Shown: positions 1 to 8,319 of the stretch, one piece after another | Layout of the letters: each line of letters begins with the position of its first letter | How positions within the stretch are numbered: the first letter of the stretch is position 1 | Assembly: GCA_903970255.1 (NCBI GenBank) | Contig: CAJCHM010000065.1 | Coordinates: 1-45,196 of the forward strand | DNA from: Acidobacteriota bacterium | Lineage (GTDB): Bacteria; Chlamydiota; Chlamydiia; Chlamydiales; Rhabdochlamydiaceae | Direction: 5' to 3' | Length of the DNA stretch: 45,196 nucleotides | The notes under the pieces: model-generated | The model's database searches: none | What the model saw: the letters and a program-made list of their open reading frames with translations, nothing else | What the model was told of the DNA's origin: nothing | Position numbers and translations under genes: made by a program

Positions 1-128
1 AAAGAAGAATTGTGATCTCAGACCTTTTTTATTTCATCAGAATTCTTTAATTAAAAGTCTTTAAAAGAATTTTTTATTAAAAACCTGACGGTTAAATAAA
101 AGTCTTATAATCTGAATTTACAGAACAG

Positions 129-236
129 ATGTTACACTACCCGAAGGCCCCTATACCTTTGGAAAAACAAGGGCAAGATCACGCAAAGATTGTTGATGTT
201 GAGCGGATTAAACCCATTACTCAGGTTAATAAATAA
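129..236 (+). CDS. Possible small protein, 35 codons, doubtful
   Basis: An ATG-started frame of 35 codons ends in TAA just before a T-rich stretch. The predicted peptide is polar and plausible in composition, with a C-terminus reading KPITQVNK, but it has no hydrophobic segment and no motif I recognise. No clear ribosome binding site precedes the ATG. It could also be the relic of a longer gene. Listed because the rest of 1-286 holds no other gene. Confidence 0.18.
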   Translation: MLHYPKAPIPLEKQGQDHAKIVDVERIKPITQVNK

Positions 237-286
237 ATATTTTTTTTAATTAAGAAATATGTGAAACTTAAGAAAGGTTATTTAAA

Positions 287-424
287 ACTCGATATTCCAC
301 TTTTTTCCGTTTCATACAGCGGCCGTGGCTTCCGCAAGCGGCGTCTATGGGCTTCGCATCGGTCAGATTGATTTCCGTTCGCTTGCGCCCGCTCTATGTG
401 GCGGAAAAAAGTGGAATATCGAGT
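287..424. repeat. Long intergenic hairpin element
   Basis: Perfect 23-bp inverted arms lie at 287-309 and 402-424; each begins actcgatattccac on its own strand. Imperfect pairing continues inwards (atacagcgg on the left against the complement of the tatgtggcgg side on the right), so nearly the whole 138 bp can fold. It lies just past the end of potD and could terminate that operon, but it has no T run. The size and long arms look more like a mobile palindromic repeat than a simple terminator. Its sequence differs from the 6186/14981/42663 family. Confidence 0.75.
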
Positions 425-449
425 AAAAATTCCGATACGACTTTTGCTA

Positions 450-1520
450 TTACCCGTTCTTAACTTCTACCCAGATATCGCGCGTTTCATCTTCTGGCAA
501 GATGTTGCGGATGAAGTGGTAGTTCTTAAAATCTTCTTCTGTTGAAAAGATCAGTTTGGCAGCTTCTTTGTCTGCGTGGACAATTTCTAGAGGGTGCAGG
601 GTTGCGGGGAACTGTCCATAGGTGTCAAAATGGGATGCGACCGACTCTGGGCTGCAAAGATAGTTAATGAATTTGAAGACAAGCTCTTCTTTTTGGCTGG
701 GTTTAGGGATGCAAAAGCTCTCGATGGTAAGAAAGCTTCCCTCTTTGGGTACTACAAATCCGATGAAATCAAACTGCCGCTTAGATCTAAAAATATAGGA
801 GCTCGAAGCTACACAAAGGGCGGCATTTTTGGTGGCAAGGAAATAGTCGCCGCGAAAGTTGGCGTAGGCGGCAACCCAGGGCTTTTGTTGGATGAGCAAC
901 TCCTTGATTGCCTCAGATTGGGTCTTGGTGATGCAATCCGTTGGGCCATGGAGGTAAAATGAAGCAAACTCAAGAGCTTCGATCGGGTCATTATTCATGA
1001 CCAGCTTATAGTTTACGGTGTGGGGATTGAAGATCATTCCCCAGGAAGGTGTCGCGGGGTGGAGGCGGAAATAATCTTTGTCGATTCCAAAGCCAAAAAG
1101 TTCCCATTCAAATGGGATCGAATAGGTATTGGTTGGATCATAATATTTTCCAAGCAGTTGGGGGTTGAGGGTTTGCCAGAACTTAAATTTATCTCGATCT
1201 ATTTTCTTCAAGAGATCTTCTTTGATGAGGATATTAACGGCGTAATCAGAGGGGATGATGAGATCATACCCTTCCCCGCGGGTGGCTTTGAGTTTGACAA
1301 TCAGCTCTTCGTTAGAGGAGTAATAGCTGAGGTTAAGCTTAATTCCTGTTTCTTTCTCAAAATTAGAAACAATTGTGGGTTCAAGGATGTCTCCCCAGAC
1401 AAAGACATTGATGGTATTTTGGTCGTATTTGAGGATTTTCCATTTTGGCCAGTAAAGCGCGCAGAAGATAAGAGCTGTCCAAAAGAAAATCACACTTGAT
1501 CTGATGATGACCTTCTTCAT
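450..1520 (-). CDS. potD: Spermidine/putrescine-binding protein PotD
   Basis: Periplasmic substrate-binding component of a polyamine ABC importer. The 356-residue product starts with a basic segment and a hydrophobic stretch (about residues 8-26, ending LIFCALYW) that acts as a signal or membrane anchor. The Cys there makes a lipoprotein possible but the lipobox is poor. The mature part has the family pattern INVFVWGDILEPTIVSNFEKETGI, with a DLIIPSDYAV segment and a late TLHPLEIV-type region as in PotD/PotF. The ATG directly abuts the potC stop, so it is the last gene of potABCD. Substrate (spermidine, putrescine or both) cannot be decided from sequence. Confidence 0.88.
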   Translation of the reverse strand: MKKVIIRSSVIFFWTALIFCALYWPKWKILKYDQNTINVFVWGDILEPTIVSNFEKETGIKLNLSYYSSNEELIVKLKATRGEGYDLIIPSDYAVNILIKEDLLKKIDRDKFKFWQTLNPQLLGKYYDPTNTYSIPFEWELFGFGIDKDYFRLHPATPSWGMIFNPHTVNYKLVMNNDPIEALEFASFYLHGPTDCITKTQSEAIKELLIQQKPWVAAYANFRGDYFLATKNAALCVASSSYIFRSKRQFDFIGFVVPKEGSFLTIESFCIPKPSQKEELVFKFINYLCSPESVASHFDTYGQFPATLHPLEIVHADKEAAKLIFSTEEDFKNYHFIRNILPEDETRDIWVEVKNG

Positions 1521-2312
1521 TTAAAATATCCTTGTGCGTGATTTTTGCGAGATCGTAAAAAATAAAATCACAAGCAAGCTGCTTAAAAGCAGCAGAACCG
1601 CAGACAAAGCATTGACAATCGGAGAGATTCCGGAGCGCAGCATGGAGAGGATGTACAGGGAGAGGGTTTGGGAGGTGCTGCCTGCGCAAAAGTAGGAGAG
1701 GATAAAGTCATCAAAGGAAAGGATAAAGACTAAAAGTCCTGTTACAATCAGGGAGGGTCTAAGCAGCGGTAGGGTGACTTTAAAGAATGTTTGGACGGGG
1801 GTGGCTCCCAAAACAAGAGAGGCTTCTGTCATCCGATAATCGAGTTCAAGAAATCGTGCGTAAACAATGGGGATCACAAACCCAAGGCCCAACACAGAGT
1901 GAGCAAGGACGAGTGTTGCAAGTCCCAACGGAATGGAAATCAGAGTGAAAAATCCCAAAAGTCCAACGGCCAGCACAGTTTCTGGGATCACCAGATTGCC
2001 ATAGAAGAGGGTAAGGAATTTGCCAATCCTGCCCCCTTGCGCTGCGTAAAAGATCAAAAATACACCCATAGTCAGGCTAATTCCAGTGGAACAAATGGCG
2101 ACGATCAGAGAGTTGAGAAATGCTGCCCAAAGATGGGAAGAGTGGAATAGGTCATGATACCACTTGAGAGTAAACCCTTTCCAGGGGGAAGGGAAACTTT
2201 CTGTATTAAAAGAGAAAACCAGCAAGACAATTAAGGGAACATAGAGAAATAGATAGGTGCAGGTAACGATGGTTATCGTGCCAAAAAAGCCCAATTTGCC
2301 GCTTTTAACCAT
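1521..2312 (-). CDS. potC: Polyamine ABC transporter permease PotC
   Basis: Inner-membrane permease of the polyamine importer, 263 residues, with about six hydrophobic segments. The cytoplasmic EAA-type loop that contacts the ATPase is visible as EASLVLGATPVQTFFKVTLPLL near residues 163-183. It overlaps the end of potB by 8 bp and is followed immediately by potD, indicating translational coupling. Length and gene order (A-B-C-D) match the classic pot operon. Confidence 0.9.
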   Translation of the reverse strand: MVKSGKLGFFGTITIVTCTYLFLYVPLIVLLVFSFNTESFPSPWKGFTLKWYHDLFHSSHLWAAFLNSLIVAICSTGISLTMGVFLIFYAAQGGRIGKFLTLFYGNLVIPETVLAVGLLGFFTLISIPLGLATLVLAHSVLGLGFVIPIVYARFLELDYRMTEASLVLGATPVQTFFKVTLPLLRPSLIVTGLLVFILSFDDFILSYFCAGSTSQTLSLYILSMLRSGISPIVNALSAVLLLLSSLLVILFFTISQKSRTRIF

Positions 2313-3180
2313 GTTGCTTCCCCGGAATGAGACGATCGATGATCCAATAGAGCAAGATAGCGCTGCTGAGCAACAGCAGGGAGGCTACGAGGGTAAAGGC
2401 AGCACCGAGGGAACCTGTTTCATCGCCCAGAATGTAGTTAGAAACCACGGTTCCTACGAACATGAGTTTGTCTCCGCCCATCAGCTCTGGGATCGCAAAT
2501 TCTCCGAATGAGGGGATGTAAACTAGGAAGAAGCCTGCCTTCAATCCCCGTTTAGTCAGTGGCAGCATGACCCGCCTCAAGGTCTGCCCCCAGGTGGCCC
2601 CCAGGTCAAGGGATGCCTCCACTAAGCGCAGGTCCATTTTTTCTAAAGAAGAATAGAGGGGCATGACCATGAAGGGCAAGTAGTAATAGACCATCATGAT
2701 CATGATCGCAAAGGGGGTATTAAGCAGTTGCAGCGGCTCAGAAATGAAGCCGATTTTAACAAGGATGTTATTTAGAAACCCCTTTTTTTCCAGGACAAAA
2801 AACCAGGCATAGATATGAAGGAGGAAATTTGTCCAAAAGGGGACAATCAACAGAAAAAGAAAAAAATTTTTATAGCGTTTTCCAGTAAAAGTTAAAAAGT
2901 AAGCAAGAGGATAGGCGATGAGCAGACAAAGAATGGCATTGCTCAAAGCTAGGACAAAGGAAGAAAAGATGACTTTGAGGTAGAGGGGTCGAAGAAAAAA
3001 GGCGATTTTTTGAAATGTGAACCCTTTGAAAACATCGAGCTCAGAGAACTCAAGCACACTGGAAATGGCCAGGATCAGAAGGGGTAAATAGAAAAAAAGC
3101 ACCTGCCAGATCATTGCGGGGGCGCCGATTGTAAAGGGGAGTTCACTGGTGGGAGGAGTGCGCAGGAATTTAATTTTCAT
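2305..3180 (-). CDS. potB: Polyamine ABC transporter permease PotB
   Basis: The second inner-membrane permease, 291 residues, with about six transmembrane segments and an EAA loop reading EASLDLGATWGQTLRRVMLPL near residue 190. Its ATG overlaps the stop of potA by 4 bp (ATGA arrangement) and its end overlaps potC. PotB and PotC would form the heterodimeric channel energised by PotA. Nothing unusual is seen. Confidence 0.9.
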   Translation of the reverse strand: MKIKFLRTPPTSELPFTIGAPAMIWQVLFFYLPLLILAISSVLEFSELDVFKGFTFQKIAFFLRPLYLKVIFSSFVLALSNAILCLLIAYPLAYFLTFTGKRYKNFFLFLLIVPFWTNFLLHIYAWFFVLEKKGFLNNILVKIGFISEPLQLLNTPFAIMIMMVYYYLPFMVMPLYSSLEKMDLRLVEASLDLGATWGQTLRRVMLPLTKRGLKAGFFLVYIPSFGEFAIPELMGGDKLMFVGTVVSNYILGDETGSLGAAFTLVASLLLLSSAILLYWIIDRLIPGKQHG

Positions 3181-4337
3181 TTTTCTAAAATGACCACATT
3201 CTCTTTTTGCCAGTAGAGGTTGACCTCGTTATCGTAATCGATCACCTCTTGGGGGAAGTGTTCTTCATTTTGTTCAAAAACTTGAATCCGCATCTGATTT
3301 TTAAGCAGAATATTATATTGGGTAGATCTTCCGTGGTAGACAATCGACTGAACGGTTCCTTTTAGGGTGTTGGAAAAATTCTTTACTTCTTTTTTGGAGA
3401 TGAAGATCTTCTCAGGGCGCAGGCTGATGAGGATATCGCAATCTTCTTTCATCCACTTTTTTTTCTGCGGAATGCTGAGCTTGAAGCGGCCTAAGCTGGG
3501 AATTTCAATTTCTGGATCGGTTTCGCAGTTGCGCAATTTACCACCTAAAATATTTGTTGTGCCGACAAATTTTGCAACAAAGGAGGACATCGGAAATTCA
3601 TAGATTTCTTTGGGTGTTCCAATCTGCTCGATCTCTCCCCGGTGGTTCATGATCGCCATCTGATCGGCAACGGTAAGGGCCTCGAATTGGTCGTGCGTCA
3701 CATAGACAAAAGTTGTTTTGAGTTTATCCTGGAGCTCGATCAGTTCGATGAGCATTCTTTCGCGCAGTTTGAAGTCAAGGGCAGCCAACGGCTCATCGAG
3801 CAGGAGAACATCGGGTTCATTGACAATGGCTCTGGCAAGAGCTACTCGTTGCTGCTGGCCGCCAGATAACTGGCTTGTCAGCTTGTAGATGTGGTTTTGG
3901 AGATGAAAAGCTTCCAAAATTTTGATCACTTTTTGCTCAATTTCGGCTTTGGGCAGTTTTTTGAGCTTAAGACTATAGGCGACATTATCAAAAACGTCGA
4001 GATGAGGGAAAAGAGCATAGTTTTGAAAAACAACATTAATCGGTCGCTTGTGGATCGGCCAGTCGGAGATGTCTTGTTCGCCAAGAAAAATTTTTCCAGA
4101 ATTAGCTCTCTCTAAGCCGGCAATCAAACGCAGCAAGGTCGTTTTCCCACAGCCGCTAGGCCCCAGAAGGGCAAAAAATTTGCCTGCGGGGATATGCAGA
4201 TTGACCTCAGGGATGATGGTCGCTTCATGGATCGTTTTTTTTAACTTTTCAAGCTTTATGCTTCGCATCTCTTTGTCTTGGAGACCTCTCTGTAGGAAAA
4301 ATTGAGGTAATTTTATGTCCAGTAGAGTTTTATTCAT
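3177..4337 (-). CDS. potA: Polyamine ABC transporter ATPase PotA
   Basis: ATP-hydrolysing subunit of the polyamine importer, 386 residues. Visible motifs are Walker A GPSGCGKTT (59-67), Q-loop VFQNYALFPH (about 103-112), ABC signature LSGGQQQR (157-164), Walker B VLLLDEP (177-183) and the switch THDQ near 215. A C-terminal TOBE-like regulatory region follows (about 270-386, with ISLRPEKI). It is the first gene of potABCD on the minus strand. The start used is ATG 4337; an alternative ATG at 4268 would remove 23 N-terminal residues that lack family similarity. It diverges from trxB across a 78-bp gap that must hold both promoters. Confidence 0.92.
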   Translation of the reverse strand: MNKTLLDIKLPQFFLQRGLQDKEMRSIKLEKLKKTIHEATIIPEVNLHIPAGKFFALLGPSGCGKTTLLRLIAGLERANSGKIFLGEQDISDWPIHKRPINVVFQNYALFPHLDVFDNVAYSLKLKKLPKAEIEQKVIKILEAFHLQNHIYKLTSQLSGGQQQRVALARAIVNEPDVLLLDEPLAALDFKLRERMLIELIELQDKLKTTFVYVTHDQFEALTVADQMAIMNHRGEIEQIGTPKEIYEFPMSSFVAKFVGTTNILGGKLRNCETDPEIEIPSLGRFKLSIPQKKKWMKEDCDILISLRPEKIFISKKEVKNFSNTLKGTVQSIVYHGRSTQYNILLKNQMRIQVFEQNEEHFPQEVIDYDNEVNLYWQKENVVILEK

Positions 4338-4415
4338 AGCAAAAACTCAGGCTATTCATCAAATCGTTAAATGAATAGAATGTAATACACTTAAAAAATT
4401 GAGGTGGTAGAGAAA

Positions 4416-5369
4416 ATGGAACGACGAAAGCTTGTGATTATCGGGTCGGGCCCTGCGGCTTATACGGCAGCCATTTATGCTGCCAGGGCAAATTTATTTC
4501 CTCTCATTTATGAAGGTTTTTTTGCAGGTCCCGCTGGCGGTCAACTGATGACAACGACAGAGGTAGAAAATTATCCCGGTTTTCCTGAAGGAGTTACTGG
4601 GCCTGCGCTCATGGAAATGATGCGCAAACAGGCAGAGAAATTTGGAACGGCCATCCTCACAGAAGATGTCGTCTCTGTCGATTTAAGAGCGCGCCCTTTT
4701 GTTGTGGCAGGGAGTTCAACCTGTATTTTAGCCGATGCGTTGATCATTGCAACAGGGGCCACTGCGCAAAGGCTCGATGTGGAGGGCGCAAAAGATGGGC
4801 AGTTTTGGCAAAAAGGGGTCACAGCATGTGCTGTTTGCGATGGAGCAGCTCCCATCTTCCGCAATAAGGATCTTTATGTCTTTGGCGGGGGGGACACAGC
4901 TGTGGAAGAGGCGATCTTCTTGACCAAATACGGTAAAAAAGTCTATTTAGTCCACCGTAGAGGGGAGCTGCGCGCTTCTAAAATTATGGGTGAAAGAGCC
5001 CTTAAACATCCTAAAATTGAAATCATCTGGAATCATGTGCTTTCTAAGGTTGTAGGCGATAGTGTTGTGACAGGTGTAGTCCTTAAAGATGTCAATACGG
5101 GCCGGGAAACCCCGCATGAAGCAGGAGGGGTGTTTTTTGCCATTGGTCACACACCCAATACCGCTTTTTTAAAGGGACAAGTTGCACTCCACCCCACAGG
5201 CTATATCAAAGTGAAAGAAGGAACTTCTTATACCAACATCGAGGGTGTCTTTGCCGCAGGAGATGTGCAAGATCATGTCTACCGTCAGGCGGTAACAGCT
5301 GCTGGCTCTGGCTGTATGGCTGCACTCGATGCGGAGCGCTTTCTCTCCGAAAAGGGGCATATTGGATAA
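4416..5369 (+). CDS. trxB: Thioredoxin reductase TrxB
   Basis: FAD- and NADPH-dependent reduction of thioredoxin in the cytoplasm. The 317-residue product has the FAD-binding [10 protein letters not shown] motif (10-19), the redox pair C138-A-V-C141 (the family usually has CATC), the NADPH-binding [10 protein letters not shown] near 157, and the late FAD motif [10 protein letters not shown]. The start chosen is ATG 4416 because GAGGTGG at 4401-4407 is an ideally spaced ribosome binding site; an upstream GTG at 4404 lies inside that site. The next gene starts two bases after the stop, so the two are co-transcribed. Confidence 0.95.
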   Translation: MERRKLVIIGSGPAAYTAAIYAARANLFPLIYEGFFAGPAGGQLMTTTEVENYPGFPEGVTGPALMEMMRKQAEKFGTAILTEDVVSVDLRARPFVVAGSSTCILADALIIATGATAQRLDVEGAKDGQFWQKGVTACAVCDGAAPIFRNKDLYVFGGGDTAVEEAIFLTKYGKKVYLVHRRGELRASKIMGERALKHPKIEIIWNHVLSKVVGDSVVTGVVLKDVNTGRETPHEAGGVFFAIGHTPNTAFLKGQVALHPTGYIKVKEGTSYTNIEGVFAAGDVQDHVYRQAVTAAGSGCMAALDAERFLSEKGHIG

Positions 5370-5370
5370 G

Positions 5371-6186
5371 ATGAACAGACCTGTTCTCATTGTTTTCTTT
5401 GCAATAACTAGTTCTTGCTTTGCACTTGATACAAAGCCTTGGTTGAATGAAGTGTATGAGTTTGACTTTCAGAGTGCTTTCTCTTATTCCCGATTCAATA
5501 AAGTCCAAGGTGCATCCAAACAGCTGAGCGCTCCCTTGAACAATCGGGATTTGCTTGTAGATTTTGGATTTACCCCTTCCTCTTGTATCGATATGCAGAT
5601 AGAGGGGGAATTTGGTAAGACAAACAGTGTGAATTGGGCTCTGCGCAGTGGCGCTCTCCAGATGCGGTATCAACTTCTAGATGACATCGCAGGCGACCCT
5701 TTAAGCATTACAGTTGGGATTAATATCCGAGGGGCCACCCACCATTTCCTAAGAGATGTTAGTACGCCTTACGCTGCAGAATTTAATGGGGAGGCGACTT
5801 GCTCAGTTGGAAAAGAGTGGTCGACAGATGGACTTTGGACAATGCGAACCTATGGTTTTGCAACTCTTGGCCAGGCCAATCGGGGTTACCCTTGGACGCA
5901 CGAATTGTTCGTTTGGCAATATAACCTTGATGACACTCATCGCTTTACTTTATTTGCCGAAGGGGATTTCGGATTTGGCAATAAGCACCATGTCAATGTG
6001 AAGCGTTTTAGCGGCTGGGGGAAGTATCAACACCAATCGATTGATTTGGGCCTTTCTTACGGTTACAAAGTCAGCGTTTTTGGCATTTTTACAGCAAGCT
6101 ATGCGCATCGCGTCTTTGCGCACAATTACCCTGAACACGTGAATTTCTTCACCCTTTCCTATTGCATTCCGTTCTCTCTTTTTTAA
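5371..6186 (+). CDS. Exported barrel-like protein of unknown function
   Basis: 271 residues from ATG 5371, which follows the trxB stop after one base. The N-terminus is a typical signal peptide (MNRPVLIVFFAITSSCFA). The rest is rich in alternating aromatic and polar residues (for example WALRSGALQMRYQLL, SIDLGLSYGYKVSVF) and ends in Phe. This pattern fits an outer-membrane beta-barrel, though no named family is recognised. The last base of the stop codon is also the first base of the palindromic element at 6186, suggesting the element inserted exactly at the end of the gene or supplied its end. Confidence 0.7.
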   Translation: MNRPVLIVFFAITSSCFALDTKPWLNEVYEFDFQSAFSYSRFNKVQGASKQLSAPLNNRDLLVDFGFTPSSCIDMQIEGEFGKTNSVNWALRSGALQMRYQLLDDIAGDPLSITVGINIRGATHHFLRDVSTPYAAEFNGEATCSVGKEWSTDGLWTMRTYGFATLGQANRGYPWTHELFVWQYNLDDTHRFTLFAEGDFGFGNKHHVNVKRFSGWGKYQHQSIDLGLSYGYKVSVFGIFTASYAHRVFAHNYPEHVNFFTLSYCIPFSLF

Positions 6187-6348
6187 ACTGGACTTTAGCC
6201 ATTGGAGCGGGGCGATTTTTCTAGATAGCGCCCGCAGCAGCGGGAATTTTGTAATGGTAGGCCTGAATATGCCGCCATTACAAAATTCCCCCTGCCTGGG
6301 GGATGCTATCTGGGAAAAGCGCTCCGCTCCAACGGCTAAAGTCCAGTT
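6186..6348. repeat. Palindromic repeat element, copy 1 (long form)
   Basis: A 163-bp element with terminal inverted repeats of 29 bp (27 matches) beginning aactggactttagcc on each strand. Inside is a second, perfect 16-bp stem, gggaattttgtaatgg with its complement, around the sequence taggcctgaatatgccg. It is closely related to copies at 14981 and 42663. No coding capacity; it resembles a non-autonomous miniature element or an intergenic palindromic repeat. Confidence 0.9.
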
Positions 6349-6409
6349 AAAAGTTCATTTTACGCCTGCTTTCATTTATTCTAATTTTTATAATAAATTC
6401 ATTAAAAGA

Positions 6410-6438
6410 TCGACTTAATTAAATATTAGTGCTATTAT
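6410..6438 (+). promoter_or_regulatory. Candidate promoter of the kinase-like gene
   Basis: TCGACT (6410-6415) and TATTAT (6433-6438) are separated by exactly 17 bp and lie 35 bp upstream of the ATG at 6473. The match is 4 of 6 and 5 of 6 to the sigma-70 type consensus (sigma-66 in chlamydiae). The region is AT-rich, so a chance match is possible. Confidence 0.4.
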
Positions 6439-6472
6439 CATTAATAAATAAAAACCAAAATGGAAAAAAATA

Positions 6473-7873
6473 ATGAATAATTTTAATATTTCCTGCTCTG
6501 CCGATTCAATTATAAGGCAATATTCAAAAAAATTTGATACGTTTTATTTTAAGGATTTAAATGACACGTATTCTAGCATTAATATTCTAATTATATCTAA
6601 AAAAGTGGAGGAGGTGTTTCTTAAAACACGTGGAGAGGAGATTGGAAGTGGGAATTTTGGAACGGTGTATAAAATAAATAATTGTCATGGCAGGGTCTAT
6701 AAATTCATTGATTTCGAAGAAACTGGTGAAATAATTAAAGAGTGTCAGGAAGTTGTCGTTGCTAAGATCGCCTCTCAAAATGGGGTTGGTCCTAAATTCT
6801 TTGGTGCATGCGTTGGGTCTGGTTATTTATGTATCGAAATGGGCTACGTCAAGGGCTATTCCTTAGAGGAAATTATAGATCCCGAGGAAGATGGGGGTAT
6901 TGAAAATCAGCAAAACAACTATGAGAAAATCAAAGCGGAAATTTACAATATGTTTTTAGGTAAAGAGAATTATTATTTAGATATTTTTAAGCAAATAAAA
7001 AAGCTAAATGACAGCAGTATTTTTTACCCTGACTTGCATTTTGGTAATATTATGGTGACTAATAATGAAGAAAATAAAAATAGTACATTATTGATTGATT
7101 TTGGTGGTTCAATTGTTTGTACTAATAAGAGGGAAGCGTGCATTTATCAGTTGTCTAATATATTTCCTGACAATAAAGTTTTTTTAGGATTATTTAATTG
7201 CTCAGACTGGTCAGAATTTTTTAAATTAGAGTCACCATCACAAGAGAGTAACGAATTAACAAAATTCTTTTTTGGAACAGTTGGTGAATTGTCTTTTAAA
7301 TGTATTAATAAAGAATTAGAACTATATGAAAAATTGAAAAAACCAATTAACAAAATGAAAAAAGCTATTGTAGATGGAATTTCTGTTAATGCAATTTATA
7401 CTGGTGAATTTAAGAAGGCTCATGCACCCTTGGCAAAGCTATTATACCAAGATTTTTTGCGATTCAATGACCAGGAGAAAAAAGATAGGGGACATCTTAT
7501 AAGGGCATTGAAGGAAGCAGATAAGGATCTTTTACTTGAGAAGCTACAAAATATCGGCAATATTCTTGAGCTGTCCCCAGAAATATTTTATAGCACAGTA
7601 AGAGAGATAATTACTGAAAAATACGATAGGTTGTCAGAATCGATTCAGGCAAAGGTCAATGACCTCTACTTTAATAATCTCCAAATGGATCCCCTAGGTT
7701 TAGAGGCTCTCGGGATAGAGCCACTAAAATGGGATCCTATGGGTTTGAAAGCCCTTGGGTTAGGTGATATTGGATCAGAAGATTCCTCGAGCTTGAAGAG
7801 TGCCTTAGGTGAGCCTGATAAGATAAACCTGGCCCTCCTAGCCGATGTCATGCACTATTATGAGGTTGAGTAA
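6473..7873 (+). CDS. Protein-kinase-like protein, putative effector
   Basis: 466 residues with a protein-kinase fold in the N-terminal half. Seen directly: a glycine-rich loop IGSGNFGTVYK (57-67), a candidate ATP-anchoring Lys (K77 in RVYKFID), a catalytic-loop equivalent YPDLHFGN with D187 and N192, and a metal-binding LLIDFGGS with D209. The order DLHxGN resembles the atypical kinases and aminoglycoside phosphotransferases more than canonical HRD kinases. The C-terminal half is helical, of unknown role, and carries two near-repeats DPLGLEALG and DPMGLKALG near 410-435. The gene is more AT-rich than its neighbours and is flanked by a palindromic element, hinting at acquisition. Substrate unknown; a host target is inference. 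Confidence 0.72.
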   Translation: MNNFNISCSADSIIRQYSKKFDTFYFKDLNDTYSSINILIISKKVEEVFLKTRGEEIGSGNFGTVYKINNCHGRVYKFIDFEETGEIIKECQEVVVAKIASQNGVGPKFFGACVGSGYLCIEMGYVKGYSLEEIIDPEEDGGIENQQNNYEKIKAEIYNMFLGKENYYLDIFKQIKKLNDSSIFYPDLHFGNIMVTNNEENKNSTLLIDFGGSIVCTNKREACIYQLSNIFPDNKVFLGLFNCSDWSEFFKLESPSQESNELTKFFFGTVGELSFKCINKELELYEKLKKPINKMKKAIVDGISVNAIYTGEFKKAHAPLAKLLYQDFLRFNDQEKKDRGHLIRALKEADKDLLLEKLQNIGNILELSPEIFYSTVREIITEKYDRLSESIQAKVNDLYFNNLQMDPLGLEALGIEPLKWDPMGLKALGLGDIGSEDSSSLKSALGEPDKINLALLADVMHYYEVE

Positions 7874-7926
7874 AAGCTGTACTATGGCAGTTCCATACCG
7901 ATCATCCAGAGGTTTGGAATTTGGGT

Positions 7927-8319
7927 TCATTTGCTTATCCAAATGGCAAAGGCTGTCACATAAAGCTGGCAATGGCTAATCGAGACCAATATTGAGCTTC
8001 CCTTGCACCTATTTTCCATATTGCTGGAAAAATGAACTACAGGTTTGCCGCTTGGGTCGTTTAAGATCTCGATGTCGAGCCAAGAGGCATGCTCCCCAAA
8101 ACCTGTTCCCAATGCCTTGACGATAGCTTCCTTTGCGGAAAAGCGGCCCGCAAAGTGAGGAACAGGATCTTTGTATTTTAAACAATAGTTCTGTTCTTTG
8201 GTCGTAAAGAGCTTGGTTAAAAGCCGCAGGCCATGCGTATCAATGCTTTTGCGGATTCTTTCAATTTCAATGATATCGTTGCCGATGCCAAGGATTGGGT
8301 TTTGATCAGCACTTGTCAT
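7927..8319 (-). CDS. acpS: Holo-[acyl-carrier-protein] synthase AcpS
   Basis: Transfers 4'-phosphopantetheine from CoA to acyl carrier protein. The 130-residue product has the two family signatures: LGIGNDIIEIERI near residues 10-22, with the metal-binding Asp, and FAGRFSAKEAIVKALGTG near 56-73, with the catalytic Glu in the KEA context. Length is typical. Its ATG overlaps the stop of the upstream PIN-TRAM gene by 4 bp, so the two are translationally coupled. Confidence 0.95.
   Translation of the reverse strand: MTSADQNPILGIGNDIIEIERIRKSIDTHGLRLLTKLFTTKEQNYCLKYKDPVPHFAGRFSAKEAIVKALGTGFGEHASWLDIEILNDPSGKPVVHFSSNMENRCKGSSILVSISHCQLYVTAFAIWISK

Noticed and set aside
594-962. Open frame on the plus strand opposite potD
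   Set aside because: It lies wholly inside the well-supported potD gene, has no ribosome binding site and no family resemblance.
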